Origin: Streptomyces sp. NBC_00376
GTDB lineage: Bacteria; Actinomycetota; Actinomycetes; Streptomycetales; Streptomycetaceae
NCBI RefSeq assembly: GCF_036077095.1
Contig: NZ_CP107960.1
Span: forward strand, 7,440,001 to 7,504,000
DNA length: 64,000 nt
Reading direction: 5' to 3'
In this document: one piece after another, positions 13,512-23,184 of the stretch
Layout of the letters: the number at the start of each line of letters is the position of its first letter
How positions within the stretch are numbered: the first letter of the stretch is position 1
Notes under the pieces: model-generated
The model's database searches: none
Seen by the model: only the letters and a program-made list of their open reading frames with translations
Told to the model about the DNA's origin: nothing
Program-made: the position numbers and the translations under genes

Positions 13512-14300
13512 GTGAAGTTGTTTGGGAAGTTGTTCGGCAAGAGCGCTCGCGACGAGGCCGCTCGCCATCGCGCGCCGCGCCATGGCCAGGCGGAGGAGCA
13601 GGGCACGGAGCGCCCGCTCTTCCGTGATCAGGTGTCGGGTACTGGCAGTGACAATTCGGGAGTATCCGGCGCGTCGTCTGTTGACCCTGCCGGTCCCGGC
13701 CGCATAGGTTTCGGGGAATCGTCGACCTCGAGTTCGGGTGGAGAGTTCGCCCCCAGGCAGGAGGGTTCGTCCATGCCGGTCTGTACGAGGTGCGGGCATC
13801 GCAATGCCGAGGCCAGCCGTTTCTGCTCCAACTGCGGTGCTCCGCTGAGGGGCGGAGTTCCCGAGCGTGCCTCGGAGACGACGTCGACCATCTCCATCTC
13901 CGGTCTCGAGGCGTACGAGGCGGAGGCCACCGGGCAGACGGCTGTGCCGTCCCTCTCGCCCGAGGCTCAGGCCGCCGTGGACGCCCTTCCGCTCGGCTCG
14001 GCGCTCCTGGTGGTGCGTCGTGGTCCGAACTCCGGCAGCCGTTTCCTGCTGGACGGTGAGCTGACCACGGCCGGCCGCCACCCGCAGAGCGACATCTTCC
14101 TCGACGACGTGACGGTGTCGCGTCGGCACGTGGAGTTCCGCAGGAGCCCCGACGGAAGCTTCACGGTCGGGGACGTGGGCAGCCTCAACGGCACCTACGT
14201 CAACCGTGAGCGCATCGACTCCGTCGCCCTGTCCAATGGCGACGAAGTGCAGATCGGTAAGTACCGGCTGGTCTTCTACGCGAGCCAGCGCGGTATCTGA
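13512..14300 (+). CDS. garA: GarA-type FHA protein with N-terminal extension and zinc ribbon
   Basis: 262 aa. Residues 1-88 are low-complexity and probably disordered; C91-x2-C94 and C105-x2-C108 form a zinc ribbon; 122-125 is ETTS; the FHA domain covers about 164-255 (GRHPQSDIFLDDVTVSRRHVEF, SLNGTYVN). In mycobacteria GarA is phosphorylated by PknG/PknB on the ETTS motif, folds back on its own FHA domain and so controls 2-oxoglutarate and glutamate enzymes. The motif and the gene neighbourhood support orthology. Two starts compete: the GTG at 13512 (used here, after AAGGGG) and an ATG at 13773 that has AGGAGGG 7 nt upstream and would give a 175-aa protein of GarA size. Mycobacterial GarA lacks the zinc ribbon. 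Confidence 0.85.
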   Translation: MKLFGKLFGKSARDEAARHRAPRHGQAEEQGTERPLFRDQVSGTGSDNSGVSGASSVDPAGPGRIGFGESSTSSSGGEFAPRQEGSSMPVCTRCGHRNAEASRFCSNCGAPLRGGVPERASETTSTISISGLEAYEAEATGQTAVPSLSPEAQAAVDALPLGSALLVVRRGPNSGSRFLLDGELTTAGRHPQSDIFLDDVTVSRRHVEFRRSPDGSFTVGDVGSLNGTYVNRERIDSVALSNGDEVQIGKYRLVFYASQRGI

Positions 14301-14317
14301 CCCGTCAGGGAAGGTCC

Positions 14318-15058
14318 ATGCTGAGAACACCGACGGGCGGTGCCGTGACCGGCACCGCCTCCGCCGACGACCGCCCGATGAGCATCGGCGCGGTGCTCCT
14401 GCGGCTGCGGGACGAGTTTCCCGAGGTCACGATCTCCAAGATTCGTTTCCTGGAGGCCGAAGGGCTCGTCGAGCCGCAGCGGACCCCTTCCGGCTATCGC
14501 AAGTTCCGCGGCGCCGATGTGGAGCGGCTGGCGCAGGTGCTGCGCATGCAGCGGGACCACTACCTCCCGCTGAAGGTCATCCGCGAACATCTGGATGCCC
14601 TCGCCCGTGGTGAACAGGCCGCCCTGCCTTCCGGGGGCGGCCCACGGGACCTGACCGTTGGCTGGGACGCGGAGCCCGGACGGGCCACCGCGGCCCGGAT
14701 CGGCCGTGCGGAGCTGCTGGCGGCCGCCGAGGTCACCGAGAGCGACCTCGACGAGTGGGAGTCGTACGGACTGGTGGTTCCGACCGCCGAGGGCGGTTAC
14801 GACGCCGAGATGGTGACCGTGGCCAGGCTTGTGGCGGATCTGGGCAGGTTCGGTCTGGAGCCGCGTCACCTGCGTGCCATGCGGGCCGCTGCGGATCGCG
14901 AGGTCGGGCTCATCGAGCAGGTGGTCGCACCCCTGCGGCGGCACCGGAATCCGCAGACCAGAGCCCATGCGGAGGCCACTGCGAAAGAACTCGCGGAGCT
15001 GTCCGTGAGGCTTCATTCGGCCCTGGTACAGAGCGCCCTGCACATCCGGCTCCACTGA
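14318..15058 (+). CDS. ftsR: FtsR-type MerR family transcriptional regulator
   Basis: 246 aa. MerR winged-helix N-terminus (MSIGAVLLRLRDEF, ISKIRFLEAEGLV, RTPSGYRKF), then a second helical half without the Cys or ligand pocket of metal-type MerR proteins. In corynebacteria and mycobacteria the orthologue next to garA activates ftsZ and other division genes; regulation of division is inferred here from position and family. It starts 17 nt after the FHA gene with an AAGG site, so it is probably co-transcribed. Confidence 0.85.
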   Translation: MLRTPTGGAVTGTASADDRPMSIGAVLLRLRDEFPEVTISKIRFLEAEGLVEPQRTPSGYRKFRGADVERLAQVLRMQRDHYLPLKVIREHLDALARGEQAALPSGGGPRDLTVGWDAEPGRATAARIGRAELLAAAEVTESDLDEWESYGLVVPTAEGGYDAEMVTVARLVADLGRFGLEPRHLRAMRAAADREVGLIEQVVAPLRRHRNPQTRAHAEATAKELAELSVRLHSALVQSALHIRLH

Positions 15059-15111
15059 TCGCCAGGCTGCCCGACTACCCAAACCTGCCGGGCACGTCCT
15101 AGGGTTGCTGT

Positions 15112-15585
15112 GTGAACGAGCTCGACGTTGTGGGTGTCCGGGTGGAAATGCCCTCGAACCAACCGATCGTGCTCCTGCGTGAAGTGGGAGGCGACCGGTA
15201 CCTCCCCATTTGGATCGGTCCTGGTGAGGCGACCGCGATCGCCTTCGCCCAGCAGGGCATGGCTCCGGCCAGGCCGCTGACCCATGATCTCTTCAAGGAC
15301 GTGCTCGAGGCCGTCGGCCAGGAGCTCACCGAGGTCCGCATCACGGACCTACGGGAAGGGGTCTTCTACGCGGAGCTGGTCTTTGCCAGCGGGGTCGAGG
15401 TGAGCGCGCGGCCGTCCGACGCCATAGCGCTCGCGTTGCGCACCGGAACGCCGATCTATGGCAGTGACGGGGTGCTCGACGACGCAGGCATCGCCATCCC
15501 GGACGAGCAGGAGGACGAGGTGGAGAAATTCCGCGAGTTCCTCGATCAGATCTCCCCGGAGGATTTCGGCACCAACAGTCAGTGA
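15112..15585 (+). CDS. DUF151 bifunctional nuclease-domain protein
   Basis: 157 aa, matching the BFN/DUF151 fold along its full length (YLPIWIGPGEATAIA, RPLTHDLFKDVLEA, RPSDAIALALR, with an acidic C-terminus). Some family members act as DNase/RNase; the cellular role in actinobacteria is not settled. The gene is probably leaderless: a -10-like TAGGGT at 15100-15105 lies only 6 nt before the GTG, and no Shine-Dalgarno is visible. It sits between ftsR and the second MerR gene, as in mycobacteria. Confidence 0.85.
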   Translation: MNELDVVGVRVEMPSNQPIVLLREVGGDRYLPIWIGPGEATAIAFAQQGMAPARPLTHDLFKDVLEAVGQELTEVRITDLREGVFYAELVFASGVEVSARPSDAIALALRTGTPIYGSDGVLDDAGIAIPDEQEDEVEKFREFLDQISPEDFGTNSQ

Positions 15586-15667
15586 CCGTTCTTCGGGGTT
15601 GCCGTCAGCGCATCCGGCAAGCCTTTCCCGCTCGAGAGACACGGGAAACCACCCTCAGGGTGATTAT

Positions 15668-15723
15668 CACTCGGCGTGCCGAGTGTGGCGATCGTTGACG
15701 CACCCCGAGTGACTGCCTACCTT
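15668..15723 (+). promoter_or_regulatory. Promoter and palindromic operator ahead of the second MerR gene
   Basis: CACTCGGC-GT-GCCGAGTG (15668-15685) is a perfect 8-bp inverted repeat. Ten nt later comes a near-consensus promoter TTGACG (15695-15700), a 17-nt spacer and TACCTT (15718-15723), about 30 nt before the GTG start. The palindrome is placed for activation, or for repression from upstream. Whether the downstream MerR protein binds it is inference. Confidence 0.6.
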
Positions 15724-15753
15724 CGAGATGGCAGGTCAAGGACGGAGGTCGGC

Positions 15754-16371
15754 GTGAGAAGCAGCGGCGACGGTACGGCAGCGGGTGGGCCGTATCCGCA
15801 GCAGGGGAGTACAGCCGACCACACCATCGTGCAACCGGTTCAACCGGCGGCGGTGGCGGGGGACGGAGTGGCTTCGGCCAACGACATCGGATATCGCGGG
15901 CCGACCGCCTGCGCGGCGGCCGGGATCACCTACCGGCAGCTCGACTACTGGGCGCGCACGGGGCTGGTGGAGCCGAGCGTGCGTCCGGCGTACGGCTCCG
16001 GCACACAGCGGCTCTACAGCTTCCGGGACGTCGTCCTGCTGAAGATTGTGAAGCGCTTCCTGGACACCGGCGTGGCACTCCAGAACATCCGCACCACGGT
16101 GCAGCATCTGCGGGCCCGCGGATTCCAGGACCTCGAGCGGATGACGCTGATGAGCGACGGGGCGACGGTCTACGAGTGCTCCTCGCCCGACGAGGTCGTC
16201 AGCCTGCTCCAGGGTGGCCAGGGGGTCTTCGGGATCGCGGTGGGTGTGGTGTGGCAGGACGTGGACGCCGCGCTCTCGCAGCTGCACGGCGAGCGGGTGG
16301 ACACCGGCGAGACCCTCATCGGGAACAACCCCACCGACGAGCTCGCGCGGCGGCGCAACCGCGCCGGCTGA
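15754..16371 (+). CDS. MerR family regulator (second of the garA cluster)
   Basis: 205 aa from GTG 15754 with GGAGG 5 nt upstream; the longer frame to 15676 would begin upstream of the promoter. An unstructured N-terminus is followed by a MerR helix-turn-helix (YRQLDYWARTGLVEPS, RLYSFRDVVLLKIVKRFL, GVALQNIRTTVQHL) and a C-terminal region (LLQGGQGVFGIAVGVVWQDV) typical of the actinobacterial family next to DUF151. Its ligand and targets are unknown. Its own promoter carries a palindrome that may be its operator. Confidence 0.85.
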   Translation: MRSSGDGTAAGGPYPQQGSTADHTIVQPVQPAAVAGDGVASANDIGYRGPTACAAAGITYRQLDYWARTGLVEPSVRPAYGSGTQRLYSFRDVVLLKIVKRFLDTGVALQNIRTTVQHLRARGFQDLERMTLMSDGATVYECSSPDEVVSLLQGGQGVFGIAVGVVWQDVDAALSQLHGERVDTGETLIGNNPTDELARRRNRAG

Positions 16372-16427
16372 CGCGGCCCGCGGTCCGGGCGCGGCGATTG
16401 TCAGTGCCGTAGGGCAGCATCGACGAT

Positions 16428-17912
16428 GTGAGAGCCGCGCCCACCATCCTGCATCTGGACATGGATGCCTTCTACGCCTCCGCCGAGCAGGCGGCCAAGC
16501 CCAGCCTGCGCGGCAAGCCGGTCGTGGTGGGCGGGCTCGGGCCGCGCGGAGTCGTCGCCACCGCGTCGTACGAGGCCCGTCGCTTCGGGGTGCACTCGGC
16601 GATGCCCACGGCGCAGGCGCGGCGGCTGGCGCCCAACGCGGCCTATCTGGTGCCCCGCTTCCAGCTGTACCGGACCGTCAGCGACCAGGTGATGGAGCTG
16701 CTCGCCCGGCTCTCGCCGCTGGTGGAGCCGCTCAGCCTGGACGAGGCCTTCGTGGACCTGGAGGCCGGGGGGACGGCCGACGACGCGGCTTCGGCGCGGG
16801 AGATCGGTGAGCAGCTGCGTACGGCCATCAAGGCGGTCACTGGGCTCACCGGCTCGGTCGGGCTCGCCGGTTCCAAGATGCTTGCCAAGATCGCTTCGGA
16901 GGAGGCGAAGCCGGACGGCCTGCTGCTCATAGAGCCGGGCACGGAGCGGGCGCTGCTCGCACCCATGACGGTGCGGATCCTCCCCGGGGTCGGGCCGGCG
17001 ACGGCGGATCATCTGCGCCGTGCGGGGATGACGACGGTCGACGACCTGGTCGAGGCGGGCGAGGACGAGCTCGTACGCCTGCTGGGGAAGGCGCACGGCG
17101 GCTCGCTGCACCGCATGGCGTTCGGGTACGACGACCGGCCGGTGGTCGCGGAGCGGGACGCCAAATCGGTGTCCGTCGAGGACACCTTCGACGCCGACCT
17201 GCATGACCGGGTGCGGATCAGGACGGAGGTCGAGCGGCTGGCCGACCGGTGCGTCCAGCGCTTGCGGGGCGCGGGGAGGTCCGGGCGCACCGTGGTGCTG
17301 AAGGTGCGCCGGTACGACTTCTCGACGCTCACGCGGTCCGAGACGCTCCGTGGGCCCACGGACGACCCCACGGTGGTCCGTGAGGCCGCCGCACGGCTCC
17401 TGGAGGCCGTTGACACCACCGGAGGCATCCGGCTCCTGGGAGTGGGCGTGACGGGGCTCGCCGACTACACCCAGGAGGATCTTTTCGCCCAGGCCGCCGG
17501 CGAGCGGAACGCGGCCGAGGAAGCCGCCGGTCAGTCGGCCGAGGACTCGGCGGAGGGGGCGGCACCGGCGGGGGACGACGGGGGCGGGCCGCCGGGCGAT
17601 CCCCGGGCACCGGCCCCGGAGACCGCCGAGCAGCGCGCAGCTCGGCGCTGGCCCGCCGGACACGACGTGCACCACGGGACGTACGGCCATGGCTGGGTGC
17701 AGGGCAGTGGTGTCGGCCGGGTGACGGTGCGTTTCGAGGAGCCCGGGTCGGCGCCCGGCCGGGTGCGTACGTTCCGGATCGACGACCCGGAACTGCGGCC
17801 CGCCGATCCGCTGCCGTTGGTGAGGGACCCGGTGGACTACTCGTCCTGGCCGGCCAGCCTGCCGAAGTCCCTGTCCGGACCGATCTCCTCGGGCGGGGAG
17901 TCCAGACCGTAG
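16428..17912 (+). CDS. dinB: DNA polymerase IV (Y-family)
   Basis: 494-aa translesion polymerase. Palm residues are present: D11 in LHLDMDAFYASAE and D105/E106 in LSLDEAFVD; Y16 is the expected steric gate. The helix-hairpin-helix region (ILPGVGPATADHLRRAGM) and little-finger domain (SVSVEDTFDADL) follow. Compared with a usual DinB of about 350-400 aa it has a Gly/Ala/Glu-rich linker (about 370-410) and a further C-terminal domain (HDVHHGTYGHGWVQGSGVG), seen in actinobacterial versions. I see no SOS-type GAAC-N4-GTTC box just upstream. Its 3' end overlaps the convergent PRC-barrel gene by 76 nt. Confidence 0.93.
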   Translation: MRAAPTILHLDMDAFYASAEQAAKPSLRGKPVVVGGLGPRGVVATASYEARRFGVHSAMPTAQARRLAPNAAYLVPRFQLYRTVSDQVMELLARLSPLVEPLSLDEAFVDLEAGGTADDAASAREIGEQLRTAIKAVTGLTGSVGLAGSKMLAKIASEEAKPDGLLLIEPGTERALLAPMTVRILPGVGPATADHLRRAGMTTVDDLVEAGEDELVRLLGKAHGGSLHRMAFGYDDRPVVAERDAKSVSVEDTFDADLHDRVRIRTEVERLADRCVQRLRGAGRSGRTVVLKVRRYDFSTLTRSETLRGPTDDPTVVREAAARLLEAVDTTGGIRLLGVGVTGLADYTQEDLFAQAAGERNAAEEAAGQSAEDSAEGAAPAGDDGGGPPGDPRAPAPETAEQRAARRWPAGHDVHHGTYGHGWVQGSGVGRVTVRFEEPGSAPGRVRTFRIDDPELRPADPLPLVRDPVDYSSWPASLPKSLSGPISSGGESRP

Positions 17913-18205
17913 TGCCGGTAGAGCTGGAGCTCCTGTTCCGGCGAGAGATGACGGCCTACACCGAAGTCCGGTGCGTCCTTGATGAGCGCACGGTCGAAGG
18001 GGATGCGGAGCGTGTCCTCCACGAATTCGCTGGGTTCCAGCGGGACGAACGCGTCCCGGCTGAAGAGTCCGGTACGTACGGCTGCCCACTCGGGCACACC
18101 GGTCGCGTCGTCGAGATACACCTCGTCCACGGTCCCGATCTTGGTGCCCTTGCGGTCGAACGCCTTGCGGCCGATCAGGCGGCGCGGATCGATGTCGCTC
18201 TGCAC
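17837..18205 (-). CDS. PRC-barrel domain protein
   Basis: 122 aa from the GTG at 18205, which has GGAGGG close upstream; an in-frame GTG at 18217 would add four residues but lacks that site. One PRC-barrel (RRLIGRKAFDRKGTKIGTVDEVYLDD, then an acidic C-terminal half) of the short actinobacterial type. These small beta-barrels bind protein or RNA partners; the specific role is unknown. Its last 76 nt overlap the end of dinB tail to tail. Confidence 0.82.
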   Translation of the reverse strand: MQSDIDPRRLIGRKAFDRKGTKIGTVDEVYLDDATGVPEWAAVRTGLFSRDAFVPLEPSEFVEDTLRIPFDRALIKDAPDFGVGRHLSPEQELQLYRHYGLDSPPEEIGPDRDFGRLAGQDE

Positions 18206-18323
18206 GGTCCCTCCCACTGGTCGCGGCTACTCCACAAGCACTACAAAAAGGCAGATCCGGGTGGTTGGCCACTCGAGAAATCAGCCACGAACCCCGCTGG
18301 TAGGCTGGTGATGGCTGCTGACC

Positions 18324-18542
18324 CCGTGCGGGAGAGTCCTCCGGAGTTGATCCGAAGGCGCCGAAGGAGCAAATCCTCCCCGGAATCTCTCAGGCCCCCG
18401 TACCGCACGGACGAGGTCACTCTGGAAAGCAGGGCGGGTTTCGTGCGGCCGAGTGCCGGTGCGATTCCCTTCCTCACCGACGGTGAAAGCCGGTACGCCG
18501 CAAGGCGCGCCGGTGAAGCTCTCAGGTTGAGATGACAGAGGG
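18324..18542 (+). promoter_or_regulatory. Tandem glycine riboswitch
   Basis: Two glycine aptamers in series, ahead of gcvP. Aptamer 1 (18324-18410): P1 CCGTGCGG pairs with CCGCACGG, and GGAGAGTCC ... GGCGCCGAAGGAGCAA ... AATCTCTCAGGC match the conserved core. Aptamer 2 (about 18418-18542): closing CTCTG/CAGAG, TCTGGAAAGC, GACGGTGAAAGCC, GCAAGGCG and GCTCTCAGGT. Aptamer 2 ends about 68 nt before the gcvP ATG, room for a regulatory hairpin. Glycine binding is expected to switch the cleavage-system gene on. A possible extended -10 (TGGTAGGCT, box at 18301-18306) lies just ahead. Confidence 0.93.
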
Positions 18543-18609
18543 GGAGGCCGTTCGGGCACCCGCGCCGTGGTGCCCCTCGCAGGTCGTGACAGACCAGGAG
18601 GCCTCCACC

Positions 18610-21495
<2,886 letters not shown>

Positions 21496-21530
21496 GTCAT
21501 GAGCGCGGGGGAGTGACGCGGGCATGCGTC

Positions 21531-21564
21531 GGGGCCGGTTCGGAGAATTCTCCGGGCCGGCCCC
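21531..21564 (+). terminator. Terminator after gcvP, probably bidirectional
   Basis: GGGGCCGG and CCGGCCCC enclose the self-complementary CGGAGAATTCTCCG, giving a near-perfect long hairpin between two convergent genes (gcvP stop 21495, next minus-strand stop 21583). Confidence 0.75.
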
Positions 21565-21582
21565 TGCTCGTACCGGCCGCGG

Positions 21583-21789
21583 TCAGGCGGCCTTCATCAC
21601 CCGGTCGGTCCCCAGGGGCCGGTGCGGAGCGATGATCTGACCGTCGGGGAGCAGCTCACCGGTGTCCTCGAAGAGCAGGACTCCGTTGCACAGCAGGCTC
21701 CAGCCCTGCTCCGGGTGGTGGGCCATCAGGCGGGCGGCTTCCCGGTCGGCTGAATCGGCGGTCGGGCATGGTGGCTGGTGCTGGCACAT
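21583..21789 (-). CDS. DUF5999 family small protein
   Basis: 68 aa starting MCQHQPPCPTADSADRE, the hallmark of a small Streptomyces family annotated DUF5999: HHPEQGWSLLCNGVLLFED in the middle and LLPDGQIIAPHRP near the end. The start is the ATG at 21789; the frame extends further upstream but without a ribosome site. Function unknown. Two N-terminal cysteines with His could bind metal, but that is speculation. Confidence 0.8.
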   Translation of the reverse strand: MCQHQPPCPTADSADREAARLMAHHPEQGWSLLCNGVLLFEDTGELLPDGQIIAPHRPLGTDRVMKAA

Positions 21790-22047
21790 GGCTGGGTTCT
21801 TTCGCTGCGTTGTAGTGAATGTCCTGCGGCTTGATGAGGTGTTCATGGCCGCCCCCCGTATCGATCGGTCCGGTCCCAGTGTTGCCCCACGGGCGTCATT
21901 CCGCAGGCATTTCGCAGCAGCACTTGTCCTTACTCGAAGGACGCGTCACCCGCGCGGACGGTTCACCGCAATTGCACTGTCACTTCGGGTGGTTCGGGGT
22001 GGCCGGACCGGGCTAGTCCGGTCGGGCACCGAAGTGCGCCCCCTCAG
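21790..22047. other. Non-coding region upstream of DUF5999
   Basis: No convincing coding frame. It must carry the minus-strand promoter of the DUF5999 gene, but I see no clear -35/-10 pair. A weak 6-bp inverted repeat (CCGGAC ... GTCCGG, 22003-22021) lies near its right end. Confidence 0.4.
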
Positions 22048-22087
22048 CGCTGTGCCCCGCCACCGGGGACGGTGGCGGGGCACAGCG
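22048..22087 (-). terminator. Strong hairpin terminator
   Basis: Perfect 17-bp stem CGCTGTGCCCCGCCACC / GGTGGCGGGGCACAGCG with a 6-nt loop, 21 nt beyond the stop of the minus-strand gene that ends at 22109. Confidence 0.85.
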
Positions 22088-22108
22088 TTCTCGTACGGGG
22101 TCCGGTCC

Positions 22109-22702
22109 TCAGGCCGGTGATCCGAGCAGGGGGCCGGGGCCAGGGGTGATGCGCAGCGTCATCACGCGCAGCAGATCGGCGACCCGGTGCGGGCGATGGG
22201 CCGCGATGCCCGGCGGGGCGGGAGCCAGCGGAACCAGGAGATCGGCGGGGGCGAGCGCCCCGCCGGCGGCGTCGGCCTCGGCGTCGCCGTGGAGCCACAG
22301 CGCGAGCATGTAGAGCTCCGGGATGGACAGCAGCCGTGGCTGGTAGTGACTGGTCACCGTCTCGGCCTGGCGCAGGGCGAGTTCGGTCGAGGCGATGTAG
22401 GGGCCCTCGAAGAAGTGCGAGAAGGTCCAGCCGTCCGGAGTGAGCATGGTGTCCGCCGCGGCGACGGGCTGCTCCGAGCCGCGGATCAGGAACCGCCACC
22501 CGGCCAGCCTGGTGGCGGGAGCGAGCCCGCCCGGCCCGATCCGGTCCAGTACATGGACGGGGAGCGGGAGTTCGGGGCTCAGCGGTCCCTCGGCGGATCG
22601 GAGGGCTGGGGTGCGGGCCTCGCGGACTGCGGTGGGTGAACCGAGTGCCGCGAGAACGCTGCGCAGAGCGGGCGCGGGAGCCGGAGGAACATGCAGCGGC
22701 AT
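22109..22702 (-). CDS. Conserved hypothetical protein
   Basis: 197 aa from the ATG at 22702 (MPLHVPPAPAPALRSVL). The frame is open to 22768, but the extension is Pro/Arg-rich and has no ribosome site. A Pro/Ala-rich N-terminus is followed by a compact acidic-aromatic middle (DGWTFSHFFEGPYIASTELAL) and IPELYMLALWLHGDAEADA. Not secreted, no membrane segment. I do not recognise a functional family. It is a single gene ending at a strong terminator and divergent from the GCS2 gene. Confidence 0.65.
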   Translation of the reverse strand: MPLHVPPAPAPALRSVLAALGSPTAVREARTPALRSAEGPLSPELPLPVHVLDRIGPGGLAPATRLAGWRFLIRGSEQPVAAADTMLTPDGWTFSHFFEGPYIASTELALRQAETVTSHYQPRLLSIPELYMLALWLHGDAEADAAGGALAPADLLVPLAPAPPGIAAHRPHRVADLLRVMTLRITPGPGPLLGSPA

Positions 22703-23184
22703 AGTGGGTCGCCTCTCACTTCGGAGACACGGTGGTGCGTGGGCGGGTGCAGACGGCGCTGTCGGCATGCGGGGCCAGAGGAGGCCGGTGACTGAGCCGG
22801 TGCGTCAACTCTCTGCCTCGTCCGCGGAGTTTATACGACACGTGTTCACGCGGTGATTCCACTAGCCGTCGCAGGTATTGCCGACAAGGCGGTATCGAGA
22901 CTTTATTATGCGGAGAATCTGCTGATTTTGCGTCAGCGGCGCAGCCGCCGCCTGGGATTTTTCCCCGGGCGCGGACGGCTGAAACGCGACCGTGTATTCA
23001 CCGTGCGCCGGGCGGGGAAACCGGTGCTGCACCATGCCCATGGAATGTGCCTCGGGCGGGCGCACTCAGATTACTGGGTCCGCGGCGTTCGCGGGGGCGT
23101 TATGGATCACCCGGCCTGGGCATTATCGATCGTGACGCGAGCGGCCTGGGCCGCGGGCCGCCCACTTGAGGGAGGGACGCTCCG
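22703..23184. other. AT-richer intergenic region ahead of the GCS2 gene
   Basis: About 480 bp between divergent genes, noticeably less GC-rich than its surroundings (TTATTATGCGGAGAATCTGC around 22903). Open frames across it have poor codon bias and I do not call them. Possible promoter for the plus-strand gene: TTGCCG at 22878-22883 with TTTATT about 18 nt later, which would leave a leader of about 270 nt. No riboswitch recognised. Confidence 0.4.

Noticed and set aside
16372..16427. An SOS box ahead of dinB
   Set aside because: No GAAC-N4-GTTC pattern in the short gap, so LexA control is not supported.
22853..23065. Overlapping short frames on both strands in the gap before the GCS2 gene
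   Set aside because: No codon bias or ribosome site. The region reads better as non-coding.
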